Below are positions 51,347-59,657 of a DNA stretch of 64,000 bases, piece by piece. The notes beneath the pieces are model-generated. The model saw only the letters and a program-made list of their open reading frames with translations, ran no database searches and was not told the origin of the DNA. A program made the position numbers and the translations under genes. Every line of letters begins with the position of its first letter. Position 1 is the first letter of the stretch. Where the stretch lies: contig DASZKZ010000056.1 of the NCBI GenBank assembly GCA_035552595.1, positions 1 to 64,000 of the forward strand, read 5' to 3'. The DNA comes from Aeolococcus sp035552595. GTDB lineage: Bacteria > Chloroflexota > Dormibacteria > Aeolococcales > Aeolococcaceae.

Positions 51347-52246
51347 TCAGTCGCGGTGGCGGAAGGAGCGCATGGCCACGCTCAGCGTCAGGGCGCTGAA
51401 CACCAGCAGGATGCCGACGTCGACCATGATCGGCACCACATAGCTGCCAATGGTCACCGAGGTGAGCCGGTCGACCGCGGCCTGGGGCACCCCCGAGCCG
51501 CCCAGGATCGCGGACCGGACGGGGGCGATCCCGTAGGCGACCGGATCGAAGCGGGTCAGCGCAGTCATCCAACCCGGCAGCCCGCTCAGCGGGAAGAGAG
51601 CTCCGCTGAGAAAGAACATCGGCATCATCAGGAAGTTCATCACCACCTGGAAGCCCTGCATGGTCTTGATGCGGGCGGAGATCGCCACCCCCAAACAGGT
51701 GAGAGAGAAGGCCAGCACGAAGAGAAGCGGGATGACCTCGATGACGGAGACGACGGTGAGGTGGACGCCGACGAACGGCGCGAACACCAGCATCACCACG
51801 CCCTGCACCGCCGCCTGGGTGGCGCCTCCCAGGGCCTTGCCGATGGCCACCGCAGAGCGGCTGATGGGCGCCACCAGAATCTCGCGCAGGAAGCCGAACT
51901 CGCGGTCCCAGACCACCGACATGGCGCTGAAGATGGCGGTGAAGAGGACCGCCATGCCGAGCACCCCGGGATAGAGGAACTGGATGTAGCTGAACGAGGA
52001 CGGCAACCCGCGGCCGATCGACCCAGCGCGACCGAGTGACGAGCTCAGCCCCACCCCGAAGATGGCCAGGTACAGCACCGGCTGTGCCAGGGACATGACC
52101 AGGCGCACGCGGTCGCGCCAGAAACGGATGACGTCGCGGTACCAGATGATGGACACCGCCTGCGTGAGCGGCACGGTCACCCGGCGGGGCGCGCTGCTGA
52201 GCGTGGCGGGAGGAGCCGCCTGGTCGGCGACGGTCTCGACTGTCAC
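51347..52246 (-). CDS. ABC-2 type transporter permease (DrrB-like)
   Basis: A 299-aa permease with about six hydrophobic helices: a cytosolic N terminus, YRDVIRFWRDRVRLVMSLAQPVLYLAIFG and the FLREILVAPISRSAVAIGKALGG intracellular stretch typical of ABC2 exporters. Works with the adjacent ATPase. Such pairs (DrrAB-like) export antibiotics or lipids. GTG start overlaps the ATPase stop by 4 nt. Confidence 0.92.
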   Translation of the reverse strand: MTVETVADQAAPPATLSSAPRRVTVPLTQAVSIIWYRDVIRFWRDRVRLVMSLAQPVLYLAIFGVGLSSSLGRAGSIGRGLPSSFSYIQFLYPGVLGMAVLFTAIFSAMSVVWDREFGFLREILVAPISRSAVAIGKALGGATQAAVQGVVMLVFAPFVGVHLTVVSVIEVIPLLFVLAFSLTCLGVAISARIKTMQGFQVVMNFLMMPMFFLSGALFPLSGLPGWMTALTRFDPVAYGIAPVRSAILGGSGVPQAAVDRLTSVTIGSYVVPIMVDVGILLVFSALTLSVAMRSFRHRD

Positions 52247-53271
52247 CGGCGGCCTCGCGCGGCGAACGCTCGCATCATCGAGGTCCGGCCCTCGGCCTCG
52301 GCGTCGCGGATGGCGCGGCCGGTGAGCTTCAGGAAGACGTCGTCCAGGCTGGGCCGGCGGACGGTGACCGTCCTCACCGGCACAGAGAGCGCGGTGACCA
52401 GGAGCGGCACGAACTGGGCGCCGTCCTGGACCTCGACTCGGAGCGTGTCGCCATCCTGGACGGGGCTGACCCCGAGCTTGGCCTCGATCTCCCCGGCGGC
52501 GCGGGCGTCGTCAGCGGTGCTGACCACCACGATGTCCCCGCCGACCTGTGCCTTGAGCTCGTCGGGCGTTCCCTGGGCCACGATGGTGCCGTGGTCGATG
52601 ATGGCGATTCGGTCGCAGAACTCGGCCTCCTCCATGTAGTGCGTGGTCATGAAGATGGTCAGCCCGGTGGTCGCGCGGATCCTGCCGAGGTGCTCCCAGA
52701 CGTTGGCGCGGGTCTGCGGATCCAGGCCCTGGGTGGGCTCGTCGAGGAAGAGCACCTCCGGTGCGTGGAGGATGCCGCGGGCGATCTCCAGCCTCCGCTT
52801 CATCCCCCCCGAGAAGGTGCTCACCAGGGCGCCGGCGCGGTCGGAGAGGTCGACGGTGGCCAGCGCGGCGCTGATCCGATCCCGGCGCTGCTGGCGCGGC
52901 ACCCCGTACACCATGGCGTGGAAGAGCAGGTTCTCGCGGGCGGTCAGCTGGACGTCCAGCGAGGGATCTTGAAACACCAGGCCGATGCGCGCCCGCACGC
53001 CGTCGGGGTCGCGGCTGACGTCGACACCGGCCACCGATGCGGTCCCCGAGGTCGGCTTCAGGAGCGTGCAGAGCACCGAGATGGTGGTCGACTTGCCGGC
53101 GCCGTTGGGACCGAGGAAGCCGAAGATCTCGCCACGGCGCACCGCGAGGTCGATGCCCCCCACCGCCTCGACCGAGCCGTACCTCTTGACCAGGGCGGTG
53201 ACGGCGATGACCACGGACGGGTCCTCGGCGGCGGCGGGCAGCGGGCTCTCATCGACAGCGACGGCAGGCAT
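52243..53271 (-). CDS. ABC exporter ATPase (DrrA-like)
   Basis: A 342-aa ATPase. Walker A LGPNGAGKST, Q-loop GLVFQDPSLD, signature FSGGMKRRLEIARG, Walker B EVLFLDEPTQGLD and H-loop TTHYMEEAE. The ~100-aa C-terminal extension, ending PSLDDVFLKLTGR, is characteristic of DrrA-type daunorubicin-resistance ATPases. ATG 53271; 146 nt separate it from the divergent methyltransferase gene. Confidence 0.93.
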   Translation of the reverse strand: MPAVAVDESPLPAAAEDPSVVIAVTALVKRYGSVEAVGGIDLAVRRGEIFGFLGPNGAGKSTTISVLCTLLKPTSGTASVAGVDVSRDPDGVRARIGLVFQDPSLDVQLTARENLLFHAMVYGVPRQQRRDRISAALATVDLSDRAGALVSTFSGGMKRRLEIARGILHAPEVLFLDEPTQGLDPQTRANVWEHLGRIRATTGLTIFMTTHYMEEAEFCDRIAIIDHGTIVAQGTPDELKAQVGGDIVVVSTADDARAAGEIEAKLGVSPVQDGDTLRVEVQDGAQFVPLLVTALSVPVRTVTVRRPSLDDVFLKLTGRAIRDAEAEGRTSMMRAFAARGRR

Positions 53272-53417
53272 GCCGCCAGTTTGCCGCCTCGCGGCCGGAT
53301 GGGCACGCCCGCGCCGCTGTCGCCCTTCCATCCGCGTCAGGAGCCGGTGCCGGCGCGCTAAGGTGCGCCCCCGTGGCCCGCATGCCGTCGATGCTCGCCC
53401 CCACCGCGCACTGAGCC

Positions 53418-54158
53418 GTGCTCACTGTCGACTTCGCCCGACTCCGCCTCCAGCCGGGCATGCGGGTGCTCGACGTCGGCTGTGGCAGCGGCCGCCACGC
53501 GTTCGAAGCGCTCCGCCGCGGTGCCGACGTGATCGCCGCCGACCTCGACTCCGCTGCCCTCGCCGGCGTGGGGGACATGGCGGCGGCGATGGCGGCGGCG
53601 GGTGAGGTGGCCGGGGGGGGCGGGCTGCGCACGGTCGTCGCCGACGCGCGCACCCTGCCGTTCGAGGACGAGGCGTTCGACGTGGTCATCGCCGCCGAGG
53701 TGCTCGAGCACATCCGAGAGGACCGGGCCGCCATCGCCGAGCTCTGCCGCGTCCTCCGACCGGGTGGGGTGCTGGCGGTCACGGTGCCGCGATGGTGGCC
53801 CGAGAGGGTGTGCTGGGCGCTCTCCAGCGAGTACCACGACATCCCCGGCGGCCACGTGCGCATCTACCGGCGCTCCGACCTGGTCCGCCGCCTGCGCGGG
53901 TCGGGCCTGGTCGTCGCCCCATCTCACCATCACGCCCACGCCCTCCACTCGCCCTACTGGTGGCTGCGCTGTGCCCTGGGGATGTCTCGCGAGCAGGCCC
54001 TGGCCGCGCGGCTGTACCACCGCTTCCTGGTCTACGACCTGATGCGCCGCCCGCGCTGGACGCGCAGCCTGGAGCGCGCCCTCAACCCCGTGCTCGGCAA
54101 GAGCATGGTGGTCTACGCGCGGCGGCCGGAGCCGGCCGGCGCCGTCGCCCGCTCATGA
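53418..54158 (+). CDS. Class I SAM-dependent methyltransferase
   Basis: A 246-aa methyltransferase. Motif I is VLDVGCGSGRHAFEAL, the acidic loop VIAADLDSAAL, then FEDEAFDVVIAAEVLEHI and LRPGGVLAVTVPRW. GTG 53418 is the first start after the divergent gap. The stop overlaps the next gene by 4 nt. It is the first gene of a methyltransferase/QW-repeat/methyltransferase/GT4 cluster whose arrangement recalls actinobacterial polysaccharide-methylation loci. Confidence 0.88.
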   Translation: MLTVDFARLRLQPGMRVLDVGCGSGRHAFEALRRGADVIAADLDSAALAGVGDMAAAMAAAGEVAGGGGLRTVVADARTLPFEDEAFDVVIAAEVLEHIREDRAAIAELCRVLRPGGVLAVTVPRWWPERVCWALSSEYHDIPGGHVRIYRRSDLVRRLRGSGLVVAPSHHHAHALHSPYWWLRCALGMSREQALAARLYHRFLVYDLMRRPRWTRSLERALNPVLGKSMVVYARRPEPAGAVARS

Positions 54159-55153
54159 TCGGCAGCTCGCTGAGCCGCAGCGACGTCGGCGCCACCGTTG
54201 ACGCCATCGCCCGGGTGCAGCGGCCCGACGGCAGCATCCCCTGGTACGCGGGTGGCCAGGTGGATCCCTGGAACCACGTCGAGGCCGCCATGGCGCTCGA
54301 TATCGGAGGCCGCCACGAGGAGGCGTCGCGAGCCTACGCGTGGCTCGCCGCCATGCAGCGTGACGACGGCTCCTGGCATGCCGCCTACCGCGATGCGGAG
54401 GTGGTCGACGCCACGATGGACACCAACCTCTGCGCCTACATCGCCGCCGGCGTCTGGCTGCGCATGCTCTGCGGGGCGCCGGACGCGGAGCTGCGCCGGC
54501 TGTTCGCCCACGTGGAGCGTGCGCTCGGCTTCGTGCTCTCGCTGCAGGGCGAGGACGGCGCTGTGTGGTGGGCGTGCGACGCCAACGGGCGTCCCTGGCG
54601 GCGGGGGCTGGTGACCGGGTCGTCGTGCGTGCACCTCAGCCTGGCCTGCGCCGTGCGCCTGGGAGACGCGCTCGGCCTCCCCCACCCGGAGTGGCACGCG
54701 GCGCGCGACCGTCTCCGAGGGGCGCTGCTGGGCTCGCCACACAGCTTCAAGGACAAGCGACGCTGGGCCATGGACTGGTACTACCCGGTGCTCTGCGGGG
54801 TTGTCGGCGGGGACGACGCGCTGGCCCGACTGGCCGCGCGCTGGGACGACTTCGTGGTCCCCGAGCGCGGCGTCCGCTGCGTGTCGGATCGTCCCTGGAT
54901 CACCGCCGCCGAGACCTGCGAGCTGGCCCTGGCGCTGGTGCGGTGCGGCGACCGGGCTCGCGCCACCGAGCTGCTGGAGTGGGCGCAGCACCTCCGCGGC
55001 GACGACGCCGCCTACTGGACGGGCGCCAACTTCACCGACGGGCGCATCTTCCCCCCCGACGAGCAGCCCACCTGGACCTCGGCGGCGGTGGTGCTCGCGG
55101 ACAGCGCCATCAACGGCGGAGCGGCCGCCGAGCTGCTCGAGACCACCCGCTGA
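54155..55153 (+). CDS. Prenyltransferase/squalene-oxidase-fold (QW-repeat) protein
   Basis: A 332-aa all-helical protein with three QxxDGxxxW-like repeats: QRPDGSIPWY, QRDDGSWHA and QGEDGAVWW. These mark the (alpha/alpha)-barrel fold of squalene cyclases and prenyltransferases, but no catalytic DxDD motif is obvious. In the same operon as a methyltransferase, so a sugar- or lipid-linked role is more plausible than terpene cyclisation; function unassigned. Confidence 0.7.
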   Translation: MIGSSLSRSDVGATVDAIARVQRPDGSIPWYAGGQVDPWNHVEAAMALDIGGRHEEASRAYAWLAAMQRDDGSWHAAYRDAEVVDATMDTNLCAYIAAGVWLRMLCGAPDAELRRLFAHVERALGFVLSLQGEDGAVWWACDANGRPWRRGLVTGSSCVHLSLACAVRLGDALGLPHPEWHAARDRLRGALLGSPHSFKDKRRWAMDWYYPVLCGVVGGDDALARLAARWDDFVVPERGVRCVSDRPWITAAETCELALALVRCGDRARATELLEWAQHLRGDDAAYWTGANFTDGRIFPPDEQPTWTSAAVVLADSAINGGAAAELLETTR

Positions 55154-55175
55154 GCCAGCCTCAGCCAGCGCCGGG

Positions 55176-55835
55176 TCAGCGGACGAGCACCCTCAGGCTG
55201 CCCAGGGCCACGAGGTCGCGGAAGCCCTCGTCGAGGGCGCGGCGGTAGACACGAAACGGGGCCTGGCCACCGTCGGCGGGGTCGGGGAAGACGTCGTGGA
55301 TGACCAGCAGCCCGTCGCCGTCGAGATGGGGGCCGAACCCCGAGTAGTCGGCCTGGGCCGCCTCCTCGGTGTGGCCGCCGTCGATGAAGAGAAGCGACAT
55401 CGGGGCCCGCCACCACCGCGCCACCGAGGCCGACGCCCCCACCACGGCGATGACCACGTCCTCGAGTCCCGCCGCCGCGACGGTGCGCCGGAAGTGGGGC
55501 AGCGAGTCCACCCTGCCGGTGGCGCGGTCGATCACGGCGGGATCGCAGTAGAGCTGACCAGGCTGATTCTCCTCCGAGCCGCGGTGGTGGTCGACGCTGA
55601 AGAGGACGCCGCCCCGCTCGCGAGCCGCGCTGCCCAGGTAGATCGCCGACTTTCCGCAGTAGCCGCCGACCTCGAGCATGGGACCGCGGGCGGCGGCGGC
55701 GAGCGCGGCGCGGTGGAGCAGCACTCCCTCGGCATCGGGCATGAAGCCGCGCGCCGCGCGCGCCGCCTCACCGTCGGCAGGGGTCATCGCCGGGGCGGGC
55801 AGCGCGGAGTCGGCTTCGATCACGACGCAGACCAT
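55176..55835 (-). CDS. Class I SAM-dependent methyltransferase (TylF/cephalosporin-hydroxylase-like group)
   Basis: A ~219-aa Rossmann protein. Motif I region MLEVGGYCGKSAIYL, then LFSVDHHRGSEENQPGQ, and the acidic MSLLFIDGGHTEEA motif followed by GDGLLVIHDVFPD. The FIDGGH and IHDVF motifs are typical of metal-assisted O-methyltransferases of this group. ATG 55835 chosen; the frame extends to 55916 across the promoter of the divergent GT4 gene. Convergent with the QW-repeat gene, 22 nt apart. Confidence 0.82.
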   Translation of the reverse strand: MVCVVIEADSALPAPAMTPADGEAARAARGFMPDAEGVLLHRAALAAAARGPMLEVGGYCGKSAIYLGSAARERGGVLFSVDHHRGSEENQPGQLYCDPAVIDRATGRVDSLPHFRRTVAAAGLEDVVIAVVGASASVARWWRAPMSLLFIDGGHTEEAAQADYSGFGPHLDGDGLLVIHDVFPDPADGGQAPFRVYRRALDEGFRDLVALGSLRVLVR

Positions 55836-55890
55836 ACCGGCAGGCACGGCCACGCCCGGCCGACGGGACCAAGCCCTAGCATCGCCGCCC

Positions 55891-57147
55891 GTGCCCGCTC
55901 CCCCGTCGTTGCGCATCGCGCTGCTCAGCTACCGCGGCAATCCCTACTCGGGCGGCCAGGGTGTCTACGTCCGGCACCTCTCGGCCGCGCTGGCGCGGCT
56001 CGGCCACGCGGTCACCGTCTTCTCCGGCCAGCCCTACCCTGAGCTGGTCGACGGCGTGGAGCTGGTGAGAGTGCCGAGCCTGGACCTCTACCGCGCCGAC
56101 GACCCGTTTCGCACCCCTCGGCCGGGTGAGTTCCGCGATTGGATCGACGCGCTCGAGTTCGCCACCCTCTGCACCGCCGGTTTTCCTGAGCCCCTCACCT
56201 TCAGCCTTCGCGTCCGCCGGCTCCTGCTCGCCGACCGCGCCGGCTTCGACATCGTCCACGACAACCAGGGTCTGGGCTGGGGCCTGGTCAGCCTGGAGCG
56301 CGCCGGCATCCCCATGGTGGCGAGCGTGCACCACGCGGTGGTCTTCGATCGCGACCTCGAGCTGCTCCGGGCGCGCAGCCCCGGCCGCCGCATGGTGCTG
56401 CGCCGCTGGTACCACTTCCACCGCATGCAGGATCGCGTGGCCCGGCGCATGCCGCTGGTGATCACCGTCAGCGAGCAGTCGCGCCACGACATCGTCAGCC
56501 GCATGCGGATCGACCCGGCCCGGATCCGGGTGGTGCCCGTGGCCGTGGACGAGACGGTGTTCGCCCCCCAGCCGGCGGTGGCGCGCGTGCCCGGCCGGAT
56601 CTTCGCCGTGGCCAGCGCCGACGTCCCTCTCAAGGGCGTCGTCCCCCTGCTGCATGCACTGTCCCGGCTCCGTCGCAGCCGGGAGGTGGAGCTGGTGCTG
56701 CTCGGCGAGGCGCGGCCGGGCGGGGCCGTCGAGCGCACCGTGCGCGATCTCGAGCTGAACGGCAGCGTGCGTTTCGTCCGGGGCATCGACGATCTCGAGG
56801 TCGCCCGCCACTACGCTGAGGCGGAGGTGGCGGTGGTCCCGTCGCTCTACGAGGGCTTCTCGATCCCGGCGCTGCAGGCGATGTTCTGCGCGGTGCCGCT
56901 GGTGGCGACCACCGCGGGCGCTCTTCCCGAGGTGGCCGGCCGGGATGGGGAGACGGCGCTGCTGGTCCCGCCCGGCAACGCCGTGGCGCTGGCGCGGGCG
57001 ATCGGCCGGCTGCTCGACGACGCCCCGCTGCGCGCCCGCCTCAGCGAGGCTGCGCTGCGGCGCTCCCGGGAGCGCTACAGCTGGGCGGCGTCGGCGCGTG
57101 CCACCGCTGAGGTGTACCGAGAGGTGCTCGCCCGCCGCGCCGGCTAG
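55891..57147 (+). CDS. Glycosyltransferase family 4 (GT-B)
   Basis: A 418-aa GT4. N-terminal acceptor domain begins IALLSYRGNPYSGGQGVYV with the Gly loop, followed by RHLSAALARLGH. The C-terminal donor domain has the Glu-rich motif VPSLYEGFSIPALQAMFC and PLVATTAGALPEV. It resembles mycobacterial Rv3032-type glucosyltransferases, which sit near methyltransferases. GTG 55891 is the first start. Its TAG stop overlaps the convergent ferredoxin stop (shared CTAG). Confidence 0.9.
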   Translation: MPAPPSLRIALLSYRGNPYSGGQGVYVRHLSAALARLGHAVTVFSGQPYPELVDGVELVRVPSLDLYRADDPFRTPRPGEFRDWIDALEFATLCTAGFPEPLTFSLRVRRLLLADRAGFDIVHDNQGLGWGLVSLERAGIPMVASVHHAVVFDRDLELLRARSPGRRMVLRRWYHFHRMQDRVARRMPLVITVSEQSRHDIVSRMRIDPARIRVVPVAVDETVFAPQPAVARVPGRIFAVASADVPLKGVVPLLHALSRLRRSREVELVLLGEARPGGAVERTVRDLELNGSVRFVRGIDDLEVARHYAEAEVAVVPSLYEGFSIPALQAMFCAVPLVATTAGALPEVAGRDGETALLVPPGNAVALARAIGRLLDDAPLRARLSEAALRRSRERYSWAASARATAEVYREVLARRAG

Positions 57148-57350
57148 GGCTGGGGGCGCGCCACCAGGAGGCGGAGAGCCAGCACCGGGCACTTGGCCAC
57201 GGCCTGACGGGCGTGGTCGAGCAACTCGCCGGGAACGGGTCCGGGCTCGAGGATCGGATAGCCCCAGTCGTCGAGGCGGATCATCTCCGGGAGCAGCTCG
57301 GCGCAGAGGCCGTGGCCGTCGCAGCGGATGCGGTCGAACTGCAGGCTCAC
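57144..57350 (-). CDS. Ferredoxin, [3Fe-4S] type
   Basis: A 68-aa protein with RCDGHGLCAEL and a later KCPVLAL, i.e. three cysteines (C-x5-C and CP) instead of four. This is the pattern of [3Fe-4S] ferredoxins, which carry electrons to monooxygenases or other redox partners. GTG 57350 overlaps the NuoF-like gene stop by 4 nt, so the two are coupled. Acts as the soluble electron carrier of the module. Confidence 0.88.
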   Translation of the reverse strand: MSLQFDRIRCDGHGLCAELLPEMIRLDDWGYPILEPGPVPGELLDHARQAVAKCPVLALRLLVARPQP

Positions 57351-58582
57351 GACGTCCAACGCGTGCTCCCCTGGGGAGGCGGCGGCCAGGCGCAGCCGCG
57401 CTGCTGCGTGTGCCGGGCGAACTCCTCTTCGAAGACGTCGAGGGCGGAGAGCACCAAGCCGGCGGCCCCGTCGGGGTGGTGGCAGGCGCCGCGCCCGCGC
57501 ACCTCTGTGGCCCAGGTCCGCAAGCGGGCCAGCTCGTGGGGCTGCGACCGGCAGGCGCTGATCCGTCCCAGCGCCTCTGCGATGGCGCGCAGCCCGAAGA
57601 CGCAGGGGCCGCACTGCTGGGCGCTCTGCTCGCCGAGGAACGCGGCGATCTCGGCGGTGACCCGCACTCCGCACTCGTCGGCGCCGAGCAGTCCGACGAC
57701 CCCGCATCCCAGCGACCGTCCCGCGCCCCGGAGCGCGACGCTGTCGAGGCGAAGGCCCCAGGCTTCGGCAGCTCCGACCCAGCTGCCGAAGAAGCCGCCG
57801 AGCAGCACCGCGGCGACACCGTCGGTGGGGCGACCCACGGCCGCCACCACCTCGGCGACACGGGCTCCACGGGGCACCTCGAGCACCCTCCCCCAGGACG
57901 CACCCGCGCTCACGGTGACCAGGGCCGTCCCGCCCGCCCCATCGGGTCCGGTGCCGCGGAACCAGGCGTCGCCGTGACGGGCGATCAGGCCCACCTGGGC
58001 CAGGGTCTCGACGTTCTGCACCAATGTGGGCCGGCCGCCGACGCCGCGCTGGTAGGGACGGGGAGGAGTCGTCTGAGGCAGGGCGATGGCGTCGTTGACC
58101 GAATGCACCGCCGCACTCTCCTCACCGGCCACGTAGCGCGGTGGCGCGCTGACCAGGCGCGCCGGTGCCGGCGCATCGGCTCGCTCAGCCAGCGCCCGCC
58201 TGATGGCGTCGCCCGCGGCAACGTGGCTCTCCCCGATGTAGAACACGATCTCGCGGGCCCGGAGCGCCGACGCGGCAAGGAAGGCGCCGTCGATGACCAG
58301 GTGGGGACGGGACTGCATGAGCAGGCGGTCCTTGCCGCTCAGCGGCTCGCCCTCCGCCCCGTTGGCCAGCACCACAGGGGACCGCCGCGAGCCGGCGATC
58401 GACCGCCATTTCGACCCCACCGGGTAGGACGCCCCTCCCCGCCCGCGCAGCCCGCTGCGATCGAGGACGTCGATGAGATGCGTGTCGACCTGCGGCAGGG
58501 GGCCGAGGCGCGCCAGGTGGGAGGCGGCAGTCTCCACGCCGAGGCCGGGGTCGGGTCCCCCGAGAAGCGCGGAGTTGATCAC
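57347..58582 (-). CDS. NuoF-like FMN/Fe-S oxidoreductase subunit
   Basis: A 411-aa protein related to complex I 51-kDa subunit NuoF without NuoE or NuoG. FMN loop GRGGASYPVGSKW (~47-59), NGAEGEPLSGKDR (NADEGEP-like), VLLGGFFGSWV SLBB stretch, then QQCGPCVFGLRAI and GACHHPDGAA. Only one CxxC and single downstream cysteines are visible, so the cluster has an altered ligand set compared with NuoF. Likely oxidises NAD(P)H or a flavin donor and feeds the adjacent ferredoxin. GTG 58582 overlaps the haem-protein stop by 4 nt. Confidence 0.85.
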   Translation of the reverse strand: MINSALLGGPDPGLGVETAASHLARLGPLPQVDTHLIDVLDRSGLRGRGGASYPVGSKWRSIAGSRRSPVVLANGAEGEPLSGKDRLLMQSRPHLVIDGAFLAASALRAREIVFYIGESHVAAGDAIRRALAERADAPAPARLVSAPPRYVAGEESAAVHSVNDAIALPQTTPPRPYQRGVGGRPTLVQNVETLAQVGLIARHGDAWFRGTGPDGAGGTALVTVSAGASWGRVLEVPRGARVAEVVAAVGRPTDGVAAVLLGGFFGSWVGAAEAWGLRLDSVALRGAGRSLGCGVVGLLGADECGVRVTAEIAAFLGEQSAQQCGPCVFGLRAIAEALGRISACRSQPHELARLRTWATEVRGRGACHHPDGAAGLVLSALDVFEEEFARHTQQRGCAWPPPPQGSTRWTS

Positions 58583-59163
58583 GACCCCGACACCCGGTGG
58601 CGCTGAGCCGCAAAGCGGCGGACGTTGCGGAGCGGGTCCAGCGGCGCGGAGAGCAGACGCCAGAGCGTGACCACGGCCACGGCGGCCACGCAGACCCCGG
58701 TCACCCCCAGCATCCACGCCGAGGTGGAGTCGGTGCCCGTGCCGAGGCCGTGGACGACGGCGATCGGCCAGGCGGCGTACGCGAGCCAGTGGATCGCCCG
58801 CCAGACCCTGAACCCGACGCGCGCGCGCAGCAGGCTGGTGGCGATCAGCGCCACGATGAGCTCGAAGGCCACCGTGCCGAGGCCGAGCCAGAAGCGCCGG
58901 TACGACGAGCCGAAGGGCAGCACCACCGGGGCCACACCGAGGCTGGTGAACGGATCGACCACCGCGGTGACGATGTGGATGGCCAGGAACACCAGGCTGA
59001 GCAGCGCCAGGTTGCGGTGGAGGTCGACGGTGAGGAAGCGCGGCCAGCCGGCGGACTGGACTCGCAGCCGGGCCAGCTGACCCATCACCACCACGGCGGT
59101 GAGCAGGAGCAGCGAGACCGCGCCGGCGGCGCGGGTGGCGAACCACAGCGCCTGGCTGCTCAT
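58579..59163 (-). CDS. Ferric-reductase-like transmembrane b-type haem protein
   Basis: A 194-aa membrane protein with five to six helices. Histidines H49 and H63 lie in one helix region (VDLHRNLAL, FLAIHIV) and H125 and H138 in another (RAIHWLAY, IAVVHGL). The 13-14 residue spacing is that of bis-haem ferric-reductase/NOX domains. It lacks its own FAD/NAD domain; the NuoF-like protein next door may replace it. Overlaps a small Ser/Thr-rich gene by 4 nt upstream. Confidence 0.87.
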   Translation of the reverse strand: MSSQALWFATRAAGAVSLLLLTAVVVMGQLARLRVQSAGWPRFLTVDLHRNLALLSLVFLAIHIVTAVVDPFTSLGVAPVVLPFGSSYRRFWLGLGTVAFELIVALIATSLLRARVGFRVWRAIHWLAYAAWPIAVVHGLGTGTDSTSAWMLGVTGVCVAAVAVVTLWRLLSAPLDPLRNVRRFAAQRHRVSGS

Positions 59164-59444
59164 GAACCGCCGGACACAGCCACCGGGGTGGCGCTCGGTG
59201 TCGCCGCCGCCACCCCGGTGCTCGTGCTCGTGCTCGGTGAGGTCGGCGTCGCCACCGAACCGTTGGAGGTGGTGGTCGCGGTCGTTGCGCTGGTCGCGGC
59301 TGAGCCGGCTGTGCTGGCCCGAGCCGTGGTGCCGACGCCGATGGCGATCACCGCCGTTGTGGCGGCCGCGCCCAGGGCCGTCGCGGCGGTGATCCGGCGC
59401 AGGCGGCGTTGGGCGCGCTCGCGGCGGTGCGGGGTGTGTGTCAT
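59160..59444 (-). CDS. Small Ser/Thr/Ala-rich membrane-anchored protein
   Basis: A 94-aa protein: a basic N terminus (RRERAQRRLRR), one hydrophobic segment at ~20-40, then a low-complexity Ala/Ser/Thr tail outside the membrane. No known domain. The 4-nt overlap with the haem-protein gene argues that it is expressed as the first member of the redox module. It could be an extracellular linker or a rapidly evolving accessory protein. Confidence 0.55.
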   Translation of the reverse strand: MTHTPHRRERAQRRLRRITAATALGAAATTAVIAIGVGTTARASTAGSAATSATTATTTSNGSVATPTSPSTSTSTGVAAATPSATPVAVSGGS

Positions 59445-59500
59445 GTGATGGCCTCGAGGAGTGGCGTGCGTTGCCATCAGGGTGGGCGGCCAGCCTGGGC

Positions 59501-59561
59501 GCCTCATGAGGCCTCTCTGGGAGCCTCCTGGGAGTCCGCGGGGCACCGGTACAGCCGGTGC
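59501..59561. promoter_or_regulatory. Palindromes in the divergent promoter of the redox and ThDP-oxidase genes
   Basis: Two perfect inverted repeats lie in the 213-nt gap between 59444 and 59658. GCCTCATGAGGC at 59501-59512 is a 12-bp palindrome. GCACCGG (59543-59549), 5-nt loop, CCGGTGC (59555-59561) forms a 7-bp stem. They could be binding sites for a dimeric regulator; no clear -35/-10 pair was found. Confidence 0.4.
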
Positions 59562-59657
59562 ATCATGTTTGCTGAGCAGCGACCACTCAGCACCGATGAC
59601 CAGGCCCGGTCCGAGGGACTGTCCCGCGCTGCTCAGGGCGCCGGCAAGGAGATGAAC

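Noticed and set aside
53272..53417. A 14-codon leader frame starting with GTG near 53373
   Set aside because: No Shine-Dalgarno, no attenuator-like hairpin and no run of regulatory codons.
59445..59657. Small peptide genes in the divergent gap
   Set aside because: Short open frames there lack a Shine-Dalgarno with proper spacing or any conserved motif; the palindromes are better explained as regulatory DNA.
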